Positions 50,562-62,483 of a DNA stretch of 64,000 bases are shown piece after piece. The notes below the pieces were generated by a model. The model did no database searches. It saw nothing but the letters and a program-made list of their open reading frames with translations, and was not told the origin of the DNA. The stretch is from Sphingomonas sp. 67-36 (GTDB lineage: Bacteria; Pseudomonadota; Alphaproteobacteria; Sphingomonadales; Sphingomonadaceae), in contig MKSU01000009.1 in NCBI GenBank assembly GCA_001897375.1, positions 1-64,000 on the forward strand, in the 5' to 3' direction. How positions within the stretch are numbered: position 1 is the stretch's first letter; the number at the start of each line of letters is the position of its first letter. A program made the translations under genes and the position numbers.

Positions 50562-52031
50562 TCAGGCGATTTTGACGCCGCTCTCGCTCAATCCAAGCAG
50601 TTCGCGTGCTTTCGTCAAATGCTTCGCATAGTGCAACCAACGACCCGATGATCGAAGGGTGAGCGGTTTTCTAACTTGCCAGAGGCTCGCAGTTTGAACA
50701 ACATCACTTTGATATGAGGAATTTTCAAGTTGATTTTCCCAATTCAACCCAAGAAAATTGATTGCACGTTCTATTTCTCTCCGCGGACTTGCAACTAACA
50801 GATCGTAATTGATGTCGTATATATCTTTTGGGTACAGTGTTTTCCAATATTCCATGATCCGGAGATAAGTTAGATAATAATGCGCGATATCACAAAAATC
50901 ATAACTATAAGGAACATCATGATCAAAATCGGTGGCGTACAGAGATACGAAATTGTCGAGCGGATATCGGTGAGTATGAATCATCTTGGCGTCAGGAAAT
51001 ATACTCTTAATTAATCCAATATGCATGAAGTTATCGCATCTTTTATCGGTGATAATTGATGTTGGTGTTATATCAATCTGTATATCGGACCAGTATAGAT
51101 CGCGCAGCCGTTCAAAGTCACTAGTAGAAAGTTCTTGTAATATCTCTGGATATTGGTCGCCATACGAACTCGTCAAAGCTGGAAGGAATTCCAACTCGCC
51201 GCCCGCGACGATCTTGCTGTGACGAGCAAGGATCTGTTCAACCAGCGTTGATCCGGAACGAAACATGCCAACGACGAAGATCGGAGCGGCGCGATCACTT
51301 TTGGCGATTGACGCAGCACGTTTCGGGGAGGCGGCTATCAACCGCTCCACCAGTCTGTCTTGCGCGATGCGATCATAGCGGTGCGGCGAAACCGAACGGG
51401 AAAGCCAATTGGCCGCTTCATATGCAAGATAGGCCTCATCATAGTTTTCGCGCGCATCATGTGCGGTGCCCATGGCAAACAGAATATCGGCGCGGCCGCG
51501 CGCATCGGATACATTATCCAGTGCACGGTTCAGATTTGTGATGGCTTGGCCGGGGTGTCCTTCGGAAATATCGATCACGGCCAGACGGGCATGGGCGCGA
51601 CCATTGCGGGCGTCGATAGCCAATGCCTCCATATAGGCTTTTCGCGCCGCATCGGCCAAGCCTCGGTCCTCATGTAAATGCCCGAGATTGAGCCATGCCG
51701 GAATGAAATATGGATTAATATCAATTGCTTGACGAAGCTCCAGTTCGGCCTCGTCCAACTGGAAGAGGTGATCTGAAAGAATCGCCGCTCGATTGAGATG
51801 GGCCTCTTCTGGCCGTTCGACGCCGTAGCGGATGGCTTGTGCATAGGATGTGAGGGCCGGTCGGAATTGTCGTAGAGCGCGCTGAGCCCAAGCTAGATTG
51901 AACCACGCATCGGGAAGATTATTGCGGACTGCGACCGCAGAGAGGTATGCGTCCACTGCGGCCGACAGTTCGCCAGCGCGTAATGCTGCTGCGCCCTTGG
52001 CCAGATACTCTTTGAGTTCCTCGTTCATCAT
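50562..52031 (-). CDS. TPR-repeat sulfotransferase
   Basis: A 489-residue protein. Residues 1-215 are about six TPR units (AWFNLAWAQRALRQFRPALTSYAQAI, PAWLNLGHLHEDRGLADAARKAYMEAL). From residue 250 a sulfotransferase domain starts: VGMFRSGSTLVEQILARH binds the PAPS 5'-phosphosulfate, and MIHTHRYPLDNFVSLY is the 3'-phosphate region. Such proteins transfer sulfate to proteins or glycans; the target is unknown. The catalytic half is much richer in A+T than the TPR half (23 of 60 bases are G or C in 50881-50940). ATG 52031 or 52028 is the start. Confidence 0.88.
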   Translation of the reverse strand: MMNEELKEYLAKGAAALRAGELSAAVDAYLSAVAVRNNLPDAWFNLAWAQRALRQFRPALTSYAQAIRYGVERPEEAHLNRAAILSDHLFQLDEAELELRQAIDINPYFIPAWLNLGHLHEDRGLADAARKAYMEALAIDARNGRAHARLAVIDISEGHPGQAITNLNRALDNVSDARGRADILFAMGTAHDARENYDEAYLAYEAANWLSRSVSPHRYDRIAQDRLVERLIAASPKRAASIAKSDRAAPIFVVGMFRSGSTLVEQILARHSKIVAGGELEFLPALTSSYGDQYPEILQELSTSDFERLRDLYWSDIQIDITPTSIITDKRCDNFMHIGLIKSIFPDAKMIHTHRYPLDNFVSLYATDFDHDVPYSYDFCDIAHYYLTYLRIMEYWKTLYPKDIYDINYDLLVASPRREIERAINFLGLNWENQLENSSYQSDVVQTASLWQVRKPLTLRSSGRWLHYAKHLTKARELLGLSESGVKIA

Positions 52032-52076
52032 CCGCGTTCTGTGCCCGCGCAACCGTTAATGCGCCAGAGCGATCTC

Positions 52077-54656
<2,580 letters not shown>

Positions 54657-54686
54657 ACAGCTCCCCTTGAGATGGCAGGGATGTAA

Positions 54687-54704
54687 TGTGGCATTTTTGC
54701 CACA
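54687..54704. repeat. Inverted repeat in the clpB/aldolase divergent promoter region
   Basis: TGTGGCA-TTTT-TGCCACA (54687-54704) is a perfect 7-bp inverted repeat 31 bp before the clpB start and 81 bp before the aldolase start. The core GTGGCATT...TGCCAC also occurs before the receptor at 45041. The minus strand here carries CTTG and CATTAC elements that loosely recall heat-shock sigma-32 promoters; the match is weak. Confidence 0.5.
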
Positions 54705-54784
54705 CAAGGGGGTGCGGCAAGGATGGTGGCGATGGCAACGGATCGGCGGTACAAGGGTTGCAAATCGAAACAGGAGAGCGACTC

Positions 54785-55558
54785 ATGGCCACGCTGGCGA
54801 CCGTCGATAGCAAGCCGCAATATGCCCCCGGCGAATGGGAAGCGCGGGTCGATCTCGCCGCCGCCTATCGCCTCGTCGCGCTGTACGGCTGGGACGATCT
54901 GATCTTCACGCATCTGTCGGCGCGGGTGCCAGGGCCGGAGCATCACTTCCTCATCAACCCCTATGACATGATGTTCGAGGAGATCACTGCCTCCTCGCTG
55001 GTGAAGATCGATGTGGAGGGCAATCCGGTCGGCCCGACGACGCACCCGGTGAATCCGGCGGGCTTCACCATCCATTCCGCGATCCACATGGCGCGCGAGG
55101 ACGCGCAGGCGGTGATGCACCTGCACACGCCGCACGGGCAGGCGGTGTCGGCGATGGAGTTCGGCCTGCTGCCGCATACCCAGACCTCGATGATCGCGGG
55201 GCATGACGTTGCCTATCACGATTATGAGGGCATCGCGACCGATCTGGAGGAGCGCGAGCGGCTGGTGGCGGATATCGGGGACAAGCATGCGATGATCCTC
55301 AGGAACCACGGCACGCTGACGGTGGGCGACAGCGTGGGGGCGTGCTTCCTGCGGCTCTATTTCCTGGAGCGCGCGTGCGAGGCGCAGGTGCTGATGCTGT
55401 CGGCCGGCAAGGAGAACCTCAATAACCCTCCGCAGGGCGTGGAGGACAAGGTGGCGCGGCAATCTGCGCCGAAGGGCATGGGGATGTTGGCGGAGAAGCT
55501 GGCATGGCCGGCGCTGCTCAGGAAGCTCGACCGGATCGATCCCAGCTATCGGGAGTAA
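54785..55558 (+). CDS. Class II aldolase/adducin family protein
   Basis: A 257-residue protein of the zinc-dependent aldolase/adducin fold. IFTHLSARVPGPEHHFLINPYDMMFEEITASSLVKID and MHLHTPHGQAVSAM hold the metal-binding His residues; ILRNHGTLTVGDSVGACF has the third. The group includes fuculose aldolases and 3-hydroxy acid-type enzymes, so substrate is not assigned. CAGGAGAG precedes ATG 54785. It is divergent from clpB and converges with the methyltransferase gene. Confidence 0.87.
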   Translation: MATLATVDSKPQYAPGEWEARVDLAAAYRLVALYGWDDLIFTHLSARVPGPEHHFLINPYDMMFEEITASSLVKIDVEGNPVGPTTHPVNPAGFTIHSAIHMAREDAQAVMHLHTPHGQAVSAMEFGLLPHTQTSMIAGHDVAYHDYEGIATDLEERERLVADIGDKHAMILRNHGTLTVGDSVGACFLRLYFLERACEAQVLMLSAGKENLNNPPQGVEDKVARQSAPKGMGMLAEKLAWPALLRKLDRIDPSYRE

Positions 55559-55567
55559 GGGGAGCGG

Positions 55568-56629
55568 CTACCGCACCTCCAGCACCATGTTGAACGGTCC
55601 TTCCGTCGCACGGCGGACACTGGTGAAGCCGCCGTCGCGGATCACCTGCGTCAGCCTGGCCTCGCCCGCCTGCGCGCCTAGCCCCTCGCCCACCTCCTGA
55701 TCGAGCGAGGTCGGCACGCAAATCATGGTGGAGGCGTTGTAGAACAGGCGGCCGATCGGGTTAAGATTCTGCTCCGGCCGGTCGCTCGCAATCGGCTCGA
55801 CGATCATCCAGCTTCCGCCCGGCGCGAGCATCTCGCGGACATGCGCGGCGCAGCCACGCGGATCGCCCATGTCGTGCAGGCAATCGTACATGGTGACGAG
55901 ATCGAAATCGCGCTCGGGAATGTCCTTGGCGGTGGACACCTCGAAGCGCACGCGCTCGTCCAGCCCATGCTCGGCGGCGTGGCGCCGCGCCTCCTCGACC
56001 GAGGGCGCGTGGAAATCATAGCCGACGAAATTGCTCTCGGGATAGGCGCGCGCCATCAGCAGGGTGGAGAATCCGACGCCGCAGCCGATGTCCGCCACCT
56101 TCGCCCCGTCGCGCAGCTTCGCCTCGACGCCGTCCAGCGCCGGAATCCATGACTGGACGATGTTGTTGACATAGCCCGGCCGGAAGAAGGCGCCGGTCGC
56201 GCAGAACAGGCAGCCCGCGTGATCGCCCCAGCGCACTCCGCTGCCGTTGCGGAAACATTCCTCGACCTTCGCCTCCGCCTCGATCATCGCAGCGACGACC
56301 TCGAACGCGCCGGCGAGATAGACCGGGCTGTCGGTGACGTGGAACACCATCGCCTGTTCGGGCGAGAGGCTGAACCGTCCGGTTGCCGGATCGAACTCGA
56401 CATAGCCGTTCGCCGCCTGCGCCAGCGCCCATTCGCGCACATAGCGTTCGTGCAGGCCGCCCGCGCGATCCGCCAACTCGGCCGAGGTGGCGGGGCCGGC
56501 GGCGAGCGCGTCGAACAACCCCAGCCGGAAGCCGAGCCGCACGGTGGGCACGCTCATCGCGCCGCCCAGATCGCCCAGCATCTTTCCGACAAAGGCATGG
56601 AGCTTCGCTTCATCGATCGCGGCGGGCAT
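55568..56629 (-). CDS. Class I SAM-dependent methyltransferase with N-terminal dimerisation/winged-helix domain
   Basis: A 353-residue protein. The N-terminal part (RLGFRLGLFDALAAGPATSAELADRAG) is a helical winged-helix domain as in O-methyltransferases and related repressors. The SAM-binding motif is KVADIGCGVGFSTLLMARAYP, with VTMYDCLHDMGDPRG and ILAPGG-like MLAPGGSWMIVEP following. The substrate is unknown. AGGAGAGAATC precedes ATG 56629. It stands alone. Confidence 0.86.
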   Translation of the reverse strand: MPAAIDEAKLHAFVGKMLGDLGGAMSVPTVRLGFRLGLFDALAAGPATSAELADRAGGLHERYVREWALAQAANGYVEFDPATGRFSLSPEQAMVFHVTDSPVYLAGAFEVVAAMIEAEAKVEECFRNGSGVRWGDHAGCLFCATGAFFRPGYVNNIVQSWIPALDGVEAKLRDGAKVADIGCGVGFSTLLMARAYPESNFVGYDFHAPSVEEARRHAAEHGLDERVRFEVSTAKDIPERDFDLVTMYDCLHDMGDPRGCAAHVREMLAPGGSWMIVEPIASDRPEQNLNPIGRLFYNASTMICVPTSLDQEVGEGLGAQAGEARLTQVIRDGGFTSVRRATEGPFNMVLEVR

Positions 56630-56780
56630 GATTCTCTCCTGTAAGTTTATCGACTCTCCGGTGCGGGGAATTGCGCGCGCAGAATACGCCGCCCGTCGCC
56701 GGCTGGATTGGAAGAAACCGTCATGATGGGGGGATGCGAGCCGGACATAGTGGAGATTCGGCCCGGCGCGAACGACGCGC

Positions 56781-56808
56781 AAAAAAAGGGCGGCAACAAG
56801 TGCCGCCC
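56781..56808 (-). terminator. Intrinsic terminator of the second TonB receptor
   Basis: GGGCGGCA (56788-56795) and TGCCGCCC (56801-56808) form an 8-bp stem, followed on the minus strand by seven T (56781-56787). It lies 21 bp past the receptor stop. The rest of 56630-56780 shows no gene. Confidence 0.9.
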
Positions 56809-56829
56809 CTATATCGCTAATCGGAAAGT

Positions 56830-59772
56830 TCAGAACTTGACGCGCGCGCCAGCGAACATCGTAGCGCCGACCCGGTCGACGGGGTTCGCGATCGAGCCGA
56901 GATCGGACTTCTGGTTGAACAGGTTGTTCACGCCGCCGTAGAACTGGAACGCCTGCGTCACGTCGAAGCTCGCATAGATGCTGTGGACCCAGCGATCCTT
57001 GAAATAGGCATATTGCGGAGCGACGTAGTTCGGATTGCCGGCCATCGTGTCCTTCGAATAGCGCAGCGTCTTGTCCCACCACGACAGGCTGTAGTTGAAC
57101 GTGAACGGGCCGGACTGGTAGGTGATCGTCGTATATGCCTGATATTTCGGCATGTATCCGTTATATGCCGTGCCCTGCTCGTCGGTTGGCTCCGCGCCCG
57201 GCGTGCCGACGAACGTCAGCTTGTTGAGATAATTGCCCACGACCTTGATGTTGAACGTGCCGATCTTCTCGATCAGGAAGCGATAGTTCAGGTTCAGATC
57301 GAGACCGGCGGTCTTGAAGCTCGCCACGTTCTGCGGGAACACGGTGAAGCCGGTGATCAGGCCGGTGCCGCTCTGGCGCTGGATGCTGGAGCAGAACTGG
57401 TTGTTGATCGTGGCCTGATCCACGCACAGCTCGGCAAGCTGCTGCGGGTCGACCGTGTTGATCGCGTTCTTCAGGTTGATGTTATACCAGTCGAGCGACA
57501 GTTGCAGGCCGGGAATGAAGCGCGGCTGAAGCACGACGCCCGCTGTCCACGTCCGCGCTTCTTCCGGTGCCAGTTTGGCATTGCCGCTCTGGACGCCCGG
57601 GATGTTGGTGTTCCGGGGATCTTCGAAATTGTCGATCGCCTCCTGATCGAGACCGGCGGCGGAAAGGATCGCCTGGCAATTGGCCGGTCGCGTGGATTTG
57701 CCCAGCCCACGGTTGCCGACGATGCAGGGATCGTCGAAGAACTCGAACGTCTGGGAAGGCGCGCCGTAGAGTTCGCCGATGTTCGGCGCGCGGACGGCCT
57801 TGGAAAGCGTGCCGCGGAAGCGAATGTCGCGGACCGGCGCCCAGGTGAGATCAGTCTTCCACGTCGTCGTATGGCCGATCGATGAGTAATCGGAGAAGCG
57901 CACCGCGCCGCTCACGTCGAGCGTGTCGAAGAACGGGCGGTCCTTCAGCAGCGGCAGATCCAGTTCGCCGAAGAATTCCTTCACGTCGAACTGTCCCCGG
58001 GTCGGAAGCAGCTGATTGCTGAATGTCAGGCCCTGCTGCTCGAGCATGTCGGGCGTGAAGCGAGACATCTCCTTGCGGTATTCGGCGCCCACCGCATAGC
58101 CCACCGGGCCGCCCGGCAGGCTGAACAGGTGCCGGAGATCGCCGCTGATCGAACCCGAAACGACATGCTGGGTGATGAGCGAATGCTCGGTGGTGTTGGC
58201 GTGGATGAAATCGAGGCCGGACTGGAGGCTGTTCCCCTCACCGAACAGGTTGATCGGCTGGCACTGGCCCGGCGCGAAGGTGGTCGGCGACTGCACCGAG
58301 CGGCTGGATGAATAGGGCTGGTCCGGCTCCCAGTTCGGATCGAGATTCACCCGGCAGGTGATCTGGTTGTTGGCCGGATTGCGCACCGCGTCGATCGCCG
58401 CGAAGAAGCGGTCGTTATAGATGTCGTTGACGAAGCGATTGGTGACGCTCGTCTGTCCGAAGACATACGAAACCTCATAGTGCATGCTGTCGGACAGGTC
58501 GCCCTTGGCGCCGATCACCGAGCGGTAAGTCTCGCGCTTGATGTTCTCGCCACGCTGTCCAAGGTCGAAATTGTCACGGGTGACGAGAACGCCGCCCAGT
58601 TCCGGGTCAATCGCGCTGCGGATCGCGGCTGGAATGTATGGATTGTCCTGCGGGATGAACAGGTAATAGTCGTATGTAGGCTGGCTGAGCGAATAGGACC
58701 TAGTGTTCGCGTATTTGCCTTCGGCGAATAGCTGGAGTTTGTCTGACACGTCGTAATGCGCCATCAGGTTGACGACGTGGCGCTGCACTTTCGGCAACAG
58801 GTCGTTACCATAGTCGGAGACCAGCGTGTCGTCGCTGTTGCGGGAATAGCCGCCGGGGATTGAGGTGCCGTTGTTGTAAACCGCGCCGGTGCCGGTGAAA
58901 TCGGGTACGCCATCGAAATCGACGTCAACCGCGCCGACGCGCGAGGTTCCCTCGTAACGCAGGCCGCTTTGCGGGATTATATAATAGGATCCCGCCTGGC
59001 CGGCGACATAATCGGGGTTGCGCGCGAAAGCCACGCGATTCAGCCCGGTCAGCTCGGTCCGGTTCTTCGTTTGCAGGCGATCGTTGTCGCCATATTCGTA
59101 AGCGAGCGTGATATTGCCGCGTCCATCGGCGAAATTATGGCCGGCGGTGATGGCGAAGAGGCGCTGCCCCGCATCGCCATATTTGCTGATATTGGCCTGG
59201 GCACGCGCCGTGATACCCTCGAAATTCTTCTTCATCACGAAGTTGACGACGCCGGTGACGCCGTCCGCGCCGTAGATTGCCGAAGCGCCGCCGGTGAGCA
59301 CGTCGATACGCTCGATCAGATCCTCGGGGATCGAGTTGATATCAACCGCCTGCGTCCCGTCGAGGCTGGCGACGTGGCGTCGCCCGTCGACCAGCACCAG
59401 CGTTCGTTCCGTGCCGAGATTGCGGAGGTTGAGCAGGTTGAGGCCGGTGGCGCCGATTCCGGCGCGATCGCCGGAATTGTCGCGCGAGGTTGAGGAGCCG
59501 GCGAGCGCGGGGAGGCCGGTGAGGAAATCGGTGACGTTCGTCGTGCCGGCCTGCTGCAACTGCTGCGCGCCGAACGAAATGATCGGGCTGGCGGTCTCGT
59601 AGTCCGGGCGCCGGATGCGCGAGCCGGTGACGACAACGTCCTCGACCGGCTGCGAGGCGGCGGCTTCGGTGGTGTCCGGATTGGTCTGGGCGAAAACGGC
59701 GGTGGGCGCGAACGCCAGCGCCGACACGGCGAGGTTCAGCGCCGCCTTGCGTGCCTTGATCGTACTCATCAT
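56830..59772 (-). CDS. TonB-dependent outer membrane receptor (second copy)
   Basis: A 980-residue importer of the same broad family as the receptor at 45041. Signal peptide ends near AVFA; VEDVVVTGSRIRRPDYETASP is the TonB-box region. Plug motifs LRNLGTERTLVLVDGRRHV and IDVLTGGASAIYGADGVTGVVNF are close to the first copy; the barrel ends ATMFAGARVKF. AAGGGA lies seven bases before ATG 59772. Base composition is like the rest of the genome, unlike the first copy. Substrate unknown. Confidence 0.93.
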   Translation of the reverse strand: MMSTIKARKAALNLAVSALAFAPTAVFAQTNPDTTEAAASQPVEDVVVTGSRIRRPDYETASPIISFGAQQLQQAGTTNVTDFLTGLPALAGSSTSRDNSGDRAGIGATGLNLLNLRNLGTERTLVLVDGRRHVASLDGTQAVDINSIPEDLIERIDVLTGGASAIYGADGVTGVVNFVMKKNFEGITARAQANISKYGDAGQRLFAITAGHNFADGRGNITLAYEYGDNDRLQTKNRTELTGLNRVAFARNPDYVAGQAGSYYIIPQSGLRYEGTSRVGAVDVDFDGVPDFTGTGAVYNNGTSIPGGYSRNSDDTLVSDYGNDLLPKVQRHVVNLMAHYDVSDKLQLFAEGKYANTRSYSLSQPTYDYYLFIPQDNPYIPAAIRSAIDPELGGVLVTRDNFDLGQRGENIKRETYRSVIGAKGDLSDSMHYEVSYVFGQTSVTNRFVNDIYNDRFFAAIDAVRNPANNQITCRVNLDPNWEPDQPYSSSRSVQSPTTFAPGQCQPINLFGEGNSLQSGLDFIHANTTEHSLITQHVVSGSISGDLRHLFSLPGGPVGYAVGAEYRKEMSRFTPDMLEQQGLTFSNQLLPTRGQFDVKEFFGELDLPLLKDRPFFDTLDVSGAVRFSDYSSIGHTTTWKTDLTWAPVRDIRFRGTLSKAVRAPNIGELYGAPSQTFEFFDDPCIVGNRGLGKSTRPANCQAILSAAGLDQEAIDNFEDPRNTNIPGVQSGNAKLAPEEARTWTAGVVLQPRFIPGLQLSLDWYNINLKNAINTVDPQQLAELCVDQATINNQFCSSIQRQSGTGLITGFTVFPQNVASFKTAGLDLNLNYRFLIEKIGTFNIKVVGNYLNKLTFVGTPGAEPTDEQGTAYNGYMPKYQAYTTITYQSGPFTFNYSLSWWDKTLRYSKDTMAGNPNYVAPQYAYFKDRWVHSIYASFDVTQAFQFYGGVNNLFNQKSDLGSIANPVDRVGATMFAGARVKF

Positions 59773-59846
59773 ACTAAATCCCTTTTTCGGACTTTTGTCC
59801 TTCTGCGCGGCAGTCTTTGTAAAATTCGCCGTAACGCAAGCAAAAG

Positions 59847-59870
59847 GCGCCATTTTACCTGAAATGGCGC
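59847..59870 (-). other. Hairpin upstream of the second TonB receptor
   Basis: GCGCCATTT (59847-59855) and AAATGGCGC (59862-59870) are a perfect 9-bp stem with a 6-nt loop, 75 bp before the receptor start. On the minus strand CCTTTTGCTT follows, so it could act as an attenuator if the transcript starts upstream; otherwise it is an operator-like palindrome. No gene lies in 59773-60000. Confidence 0.55.
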
Positions 59871-59937
59871 GCGCGCTGTTGCAATCCCGACACAGGGAGA
59901 GGGGCAGTGTTTTTCGGACAAGTAACTGGATAACAGC

Positions 59938-59969
59938 AAAAAAAGCCCCGGCATCGCTGCCCGGGGCTT
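59938..59969 (-). terminator. Intrinsic terminator of pnp
   Basis: AAGCCCCGG (59943-59951) pairs perfectly with CCGGGGCTT (59961-59969), 9-nt loop, followed on the minus strand by a run of T (59938-59944). It lies 31 bp past the pnp stop. Confidence 0.9.
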
Positions 59970-60000
59970 CTTCATTTCGGTTTTGATCGGGCGTCAGCGA

Positions 60001-62331
60001 TCAGTCGCGGTCGCCGGTCAGGAAGGCGGGGGCGAAATCCGGCGCGGGGCCGTCTTCCTTGCCGCCTTCGCTGCGCTCACGGCGCGGACCACGATCGCGG
60101 CGGGGGCCACGGTCGCCACGGTCGCCGCCGCGGTCACCACGCTCGCCGCCGCGGCCGCCACGGTCGCCGCCGTCACGGCGCGGGCCGCGATCACCACGAT
60201 CGCCGCGCGGCTCGCGCGCCGGGCGGGTGTCCTCCAGCTCGGCGCCGGTCTCCTGATCGACGACACGCATCGACAGGCGGACCTTGCCGCGCTGGTCGAT
60301 CTCCAGCACCTTGACCTTGACCTCCTGGCCTTCCTTCAGAACGTCGGAGACCTTCTCGACCCGCTCGTTGCGGATCTCGGAGACGTGGACGAGGCCGTCC
60401 TTGCCGCCCATGAAGTTCACGAACGCGCCGAAATCGACGAGGTTGACCACCTTGCCGTTGTAGATCTTGCCGACCTCCGGCTCCTCGACGATGCCCTTGA
60501 TCCAGTTCATCGCCGCCTCGATCTGCGCGCCGTCCGACGAGCTGATCTTGATGACGCCCTCATCGTCGATGTCGACCTTCGCGCCGGTGGTGGCGACGAT
60601 CTCGCGGATCACCTTGCCGCCGGTGCCGATCACGTCGCGGATCTTCGACTTGTCGATCGTCATCGTCTCGATGCGCGGGGCGTGGGCGGAAAGCTCGGTG
60701 CGGGTCTCGCCCAGCGCCTTGTTCATCTCGCCCAGGATATGCGCGCGGCCTTCCTTGGCCTGCGCCAGCGCGGCCTCGAAGATCTCCTTGGTGATGCCTG
60801 CGATCTTGATGTCCATCTGCATCGTGGTGATGCCTTCGGACGTGCCAGCCACCTTGAAGTCCATGTCGCCGAGGTGATCCTCGTCGCCCAGGATGTCGGA
60901 CAGGATCGCGAAATCCTTGCCCTCCAGGATCAGGCCCATCGCGATGCCGGAGACCGGGCGCTTCAGCGGCACGCCGGCGTCCATCAGGCTCAAGGAGCCG
61001 CCGCACACCGTCGCCATCGAGGAGGAGCCGTTCGACTCCGTGATGTCGCTGGTGACGCGGATCGTATAGGGGAACTCCTCCTTCGTCGGCAGCACCGGAT
61101 GCAGCGCGCGCCACGCCAGCTTGCCGTGGCCGACCTCGCGACGCCCCGGCGCGCCGAAGCGGCCAACCTCGCCGACCGAATAGGGCGGGAAGTTATAGTG
61201 CAGCATGAAATGCTGGTAGGAGAGGCCGTTCAGCCCGTCGATCATCTGCTCCGCGTCGCGGGTGCCGAGCGTGGTGGTGGCGATCGTCTGCGTCTCGCCG
61301 CGCGTGAACAGGGCGGAGCCGTGCGCGCGCGGCAGGAAGTGCACCTCCGCCTCGATCGGGCGGACCTGCGTGGTGGTGCGGCCGTCGATGCGGCGGCCGT
61401 CCTTCAGGATCGCGGTGCGGACGATATCCGCCTCCAGCTTCTTCACCAGCTTGGCGGCGACAAGCTGCTCCTGCGCGGGCTTGTCGGCCATGGCGGCCTT
61501 CGCCTTGCTGCGCGCCTCGCCCAGCGCGGTCTGGCGGGCCTGCTTGTCGGTGAGCTTGTAGGCGGCGGTGATGTCCTTGCCGATCAACTTCTTCAGATCG
61601 GCCTTCAGCGCCTTCTGGCCGTCGTTGGCGGGAAGCTCCCACGGCTCCTTGGCGGCCTTCTCGGCGAGGTCGATGATCGCGTCGATGACCTGCTGGCACG
61701 CCTTGTGCGCGAACAGCACTGCGCCGAGCATCACTTCCTCCGAAAGCTCCTTGGCTTCGGATTCGACCATCATCACCGCGTCATGCGTGGCGGCGACGAC
61801 CAGATCCAGCTCGCCCTCTGCGATCTCGGCGTCGGTCGGGTTGAGCTGATATTCGCCGTCCTTGTAGCCGACGCGGGCGGCGCCGATCGGGCCCATGAAG
61901 GGCACGCCCGAGATGGTGAGCGCGGCGGACGCGGCGACCATCGCCAGGATGTCCGGCTCGTTCTCGCCGTCATAGGAGAGCACCTGCGCGATGCAGTTGA
62001 TCTCGTTGTAGAAGCCCTCCGGGAACAGCGGGCGGACCGGGCGGTCGATCAGGCGGCTGACGAGCGTCTCACGCTCGGTCGCGCCGCGCTCGCGCTTGAA
62101 GAAGCCGCCCGGGATGCGCCCGGCGGACGAGAACTTTTCCTGATAGTGAACGGTGAGCGGGAAGAAATCCTGCCCTTCCTTCACATTCTTGGCGGCGGTG
62201 ACGGCGCACAGCACGACCGTTTCGCCGAGCGTCGCGATCACCGCGCCGTCGGCCTGGCGGGCAACCTTGCCCGTTTCGAGCGTGAGGGTCTTTCCGCCCC
62301 ACTCGATGCTTACCTTCTGGGTATTGAACAT
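60001..62331 (-). CDS. pnp: Polyribonucleotide nucleotidyltransferase (PNPase)
   Basis: A 776-residue phosphorolytic 3'-5' exoribonuclease. Two RNase PH domains ([23 protein letters not shown] and [14 protein letters not shown] with [19 protein letters not shown]), a KH domain ([17 protein letters not shown]) and an S1 domain ([28 protein letters not shown]) are in order. The C-terminus is an unusual Arg/Gly/Asp-rich tail (about 60 residues) after the S1 domain. AAGGA precedes ATG 62331. It is downstream of rpsO with three hairpins in between. Confidence 0.97.
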   Translation of the reverse strand: MFNTQKVSIEWGGKTLTLETGKVARQADGAVIATLGETVVLCAVTAAKNVKEGQDFFPLTVHYQEKFSSAGRIPGGFFKRERGATERETLVSRLIDRPVRPLFPEGFYNEINCIAQVLSYDGENEPDILAMVAASAALTISGVPFMGPIGAARVGYKDGEYQLNPTDAEIAEGELDLVVAATHDAVMMVESEAKELSEEVMLGAVLFAHKACQQVIDAIIDLAEKAAKEPWELPANDGQKALKADLKKLIGKDITAAYKLTDKQARQTALGEARSKAKAAMADKPAQEQLVAAKLVKKLEADIVRTAILKDGRRIDGRTTTQVRPIEAEVHFLPRAHGSALFTRGETQTIATTTLGTRDAEQMIDGLNGLSYQHFMLHYNFPPYSVGEVGRFGAPGRREVGHGKLAWRALHPVLPTKEEFPYTIRVTSDITESNGSSSMATVCGGSLSLMDAGVPLKRPVSGIAMGLILEGKDFAILSDILGDEDHLGDMDFKVAGTSEGITTMQMDIKIAGITKEIFEAALAQAKEGRAHILGEMNKALGETRTELSAHAPRIETMTIDKSKIRDVIGTGGKVIREIVATTGAKVDIDDEGVIKISSSDGAQIEAAMNWIKGIVEEPEVGKIYNGKVVNLVDFGAFVNFMGGKDGLVHVSEIRNERVEKVSDVLKEGQEVKVKVLEIDQRGKVRLSMRVVDQETGAELEDTRPAREPRGDRGDRGPRRDGGDRGGRGGERGDRGGDRGDRGPRRDRGPRRERSEGGKEDGPAPDFAPAFLTGDRD

Positions 62332-62401
62332 TGCGTTTCCTTCACTCCCGTCGCCCGATGCGACGGGGGCCTCTTTGCAGGCTGTCCGGCCTGCGCGGCG
62401 C

Positions 62402-62480
62402 GAGGCGAGATTTCGCCTCATGCCGATCCGCCGGATTGCGGATCGACGAATACGAGAAGGGCGCCGCGAGGGCGCCCTTC
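62402..62480 (-). other. Three consecutive hairpins between rpsO and pnp
   Basis: GAGGCGA/TCGCCTC (62402-62419), GATCCGC/GCGGATC (62425-62444) and the 10-bp GAAGGGCGCC/GGCGCCCTTC (62456-62480) lie in the 152-bp gap. On the minus strand the last is first after rpsO, followed by TCGTATTC, so it may be an incomplete rpsO terminator. In E. coli the same gap holds a terminator and an RNase III stem that PNPase uses for autoregulation; the same role here is inference. Confidence 0.7.
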
Positions 62481-62483
62481 GTG

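Noticed and set aside
44820-52052. Mobile element boundaries (att sites, flanking direct repeats, transposase) around the accessory module.
   Set aside because: I looked for an integrase, insertion sequence or tRNA at the edges and found none; no flanking direct repeat was obvious by eye.
54657-54784. A definite sigma-32 heat-shock promoter for clpB.
   Set aside because: CTTG and CATTAC elements are present on the minus strand but spacing and the -10 sequence do not match the consensus well enough.
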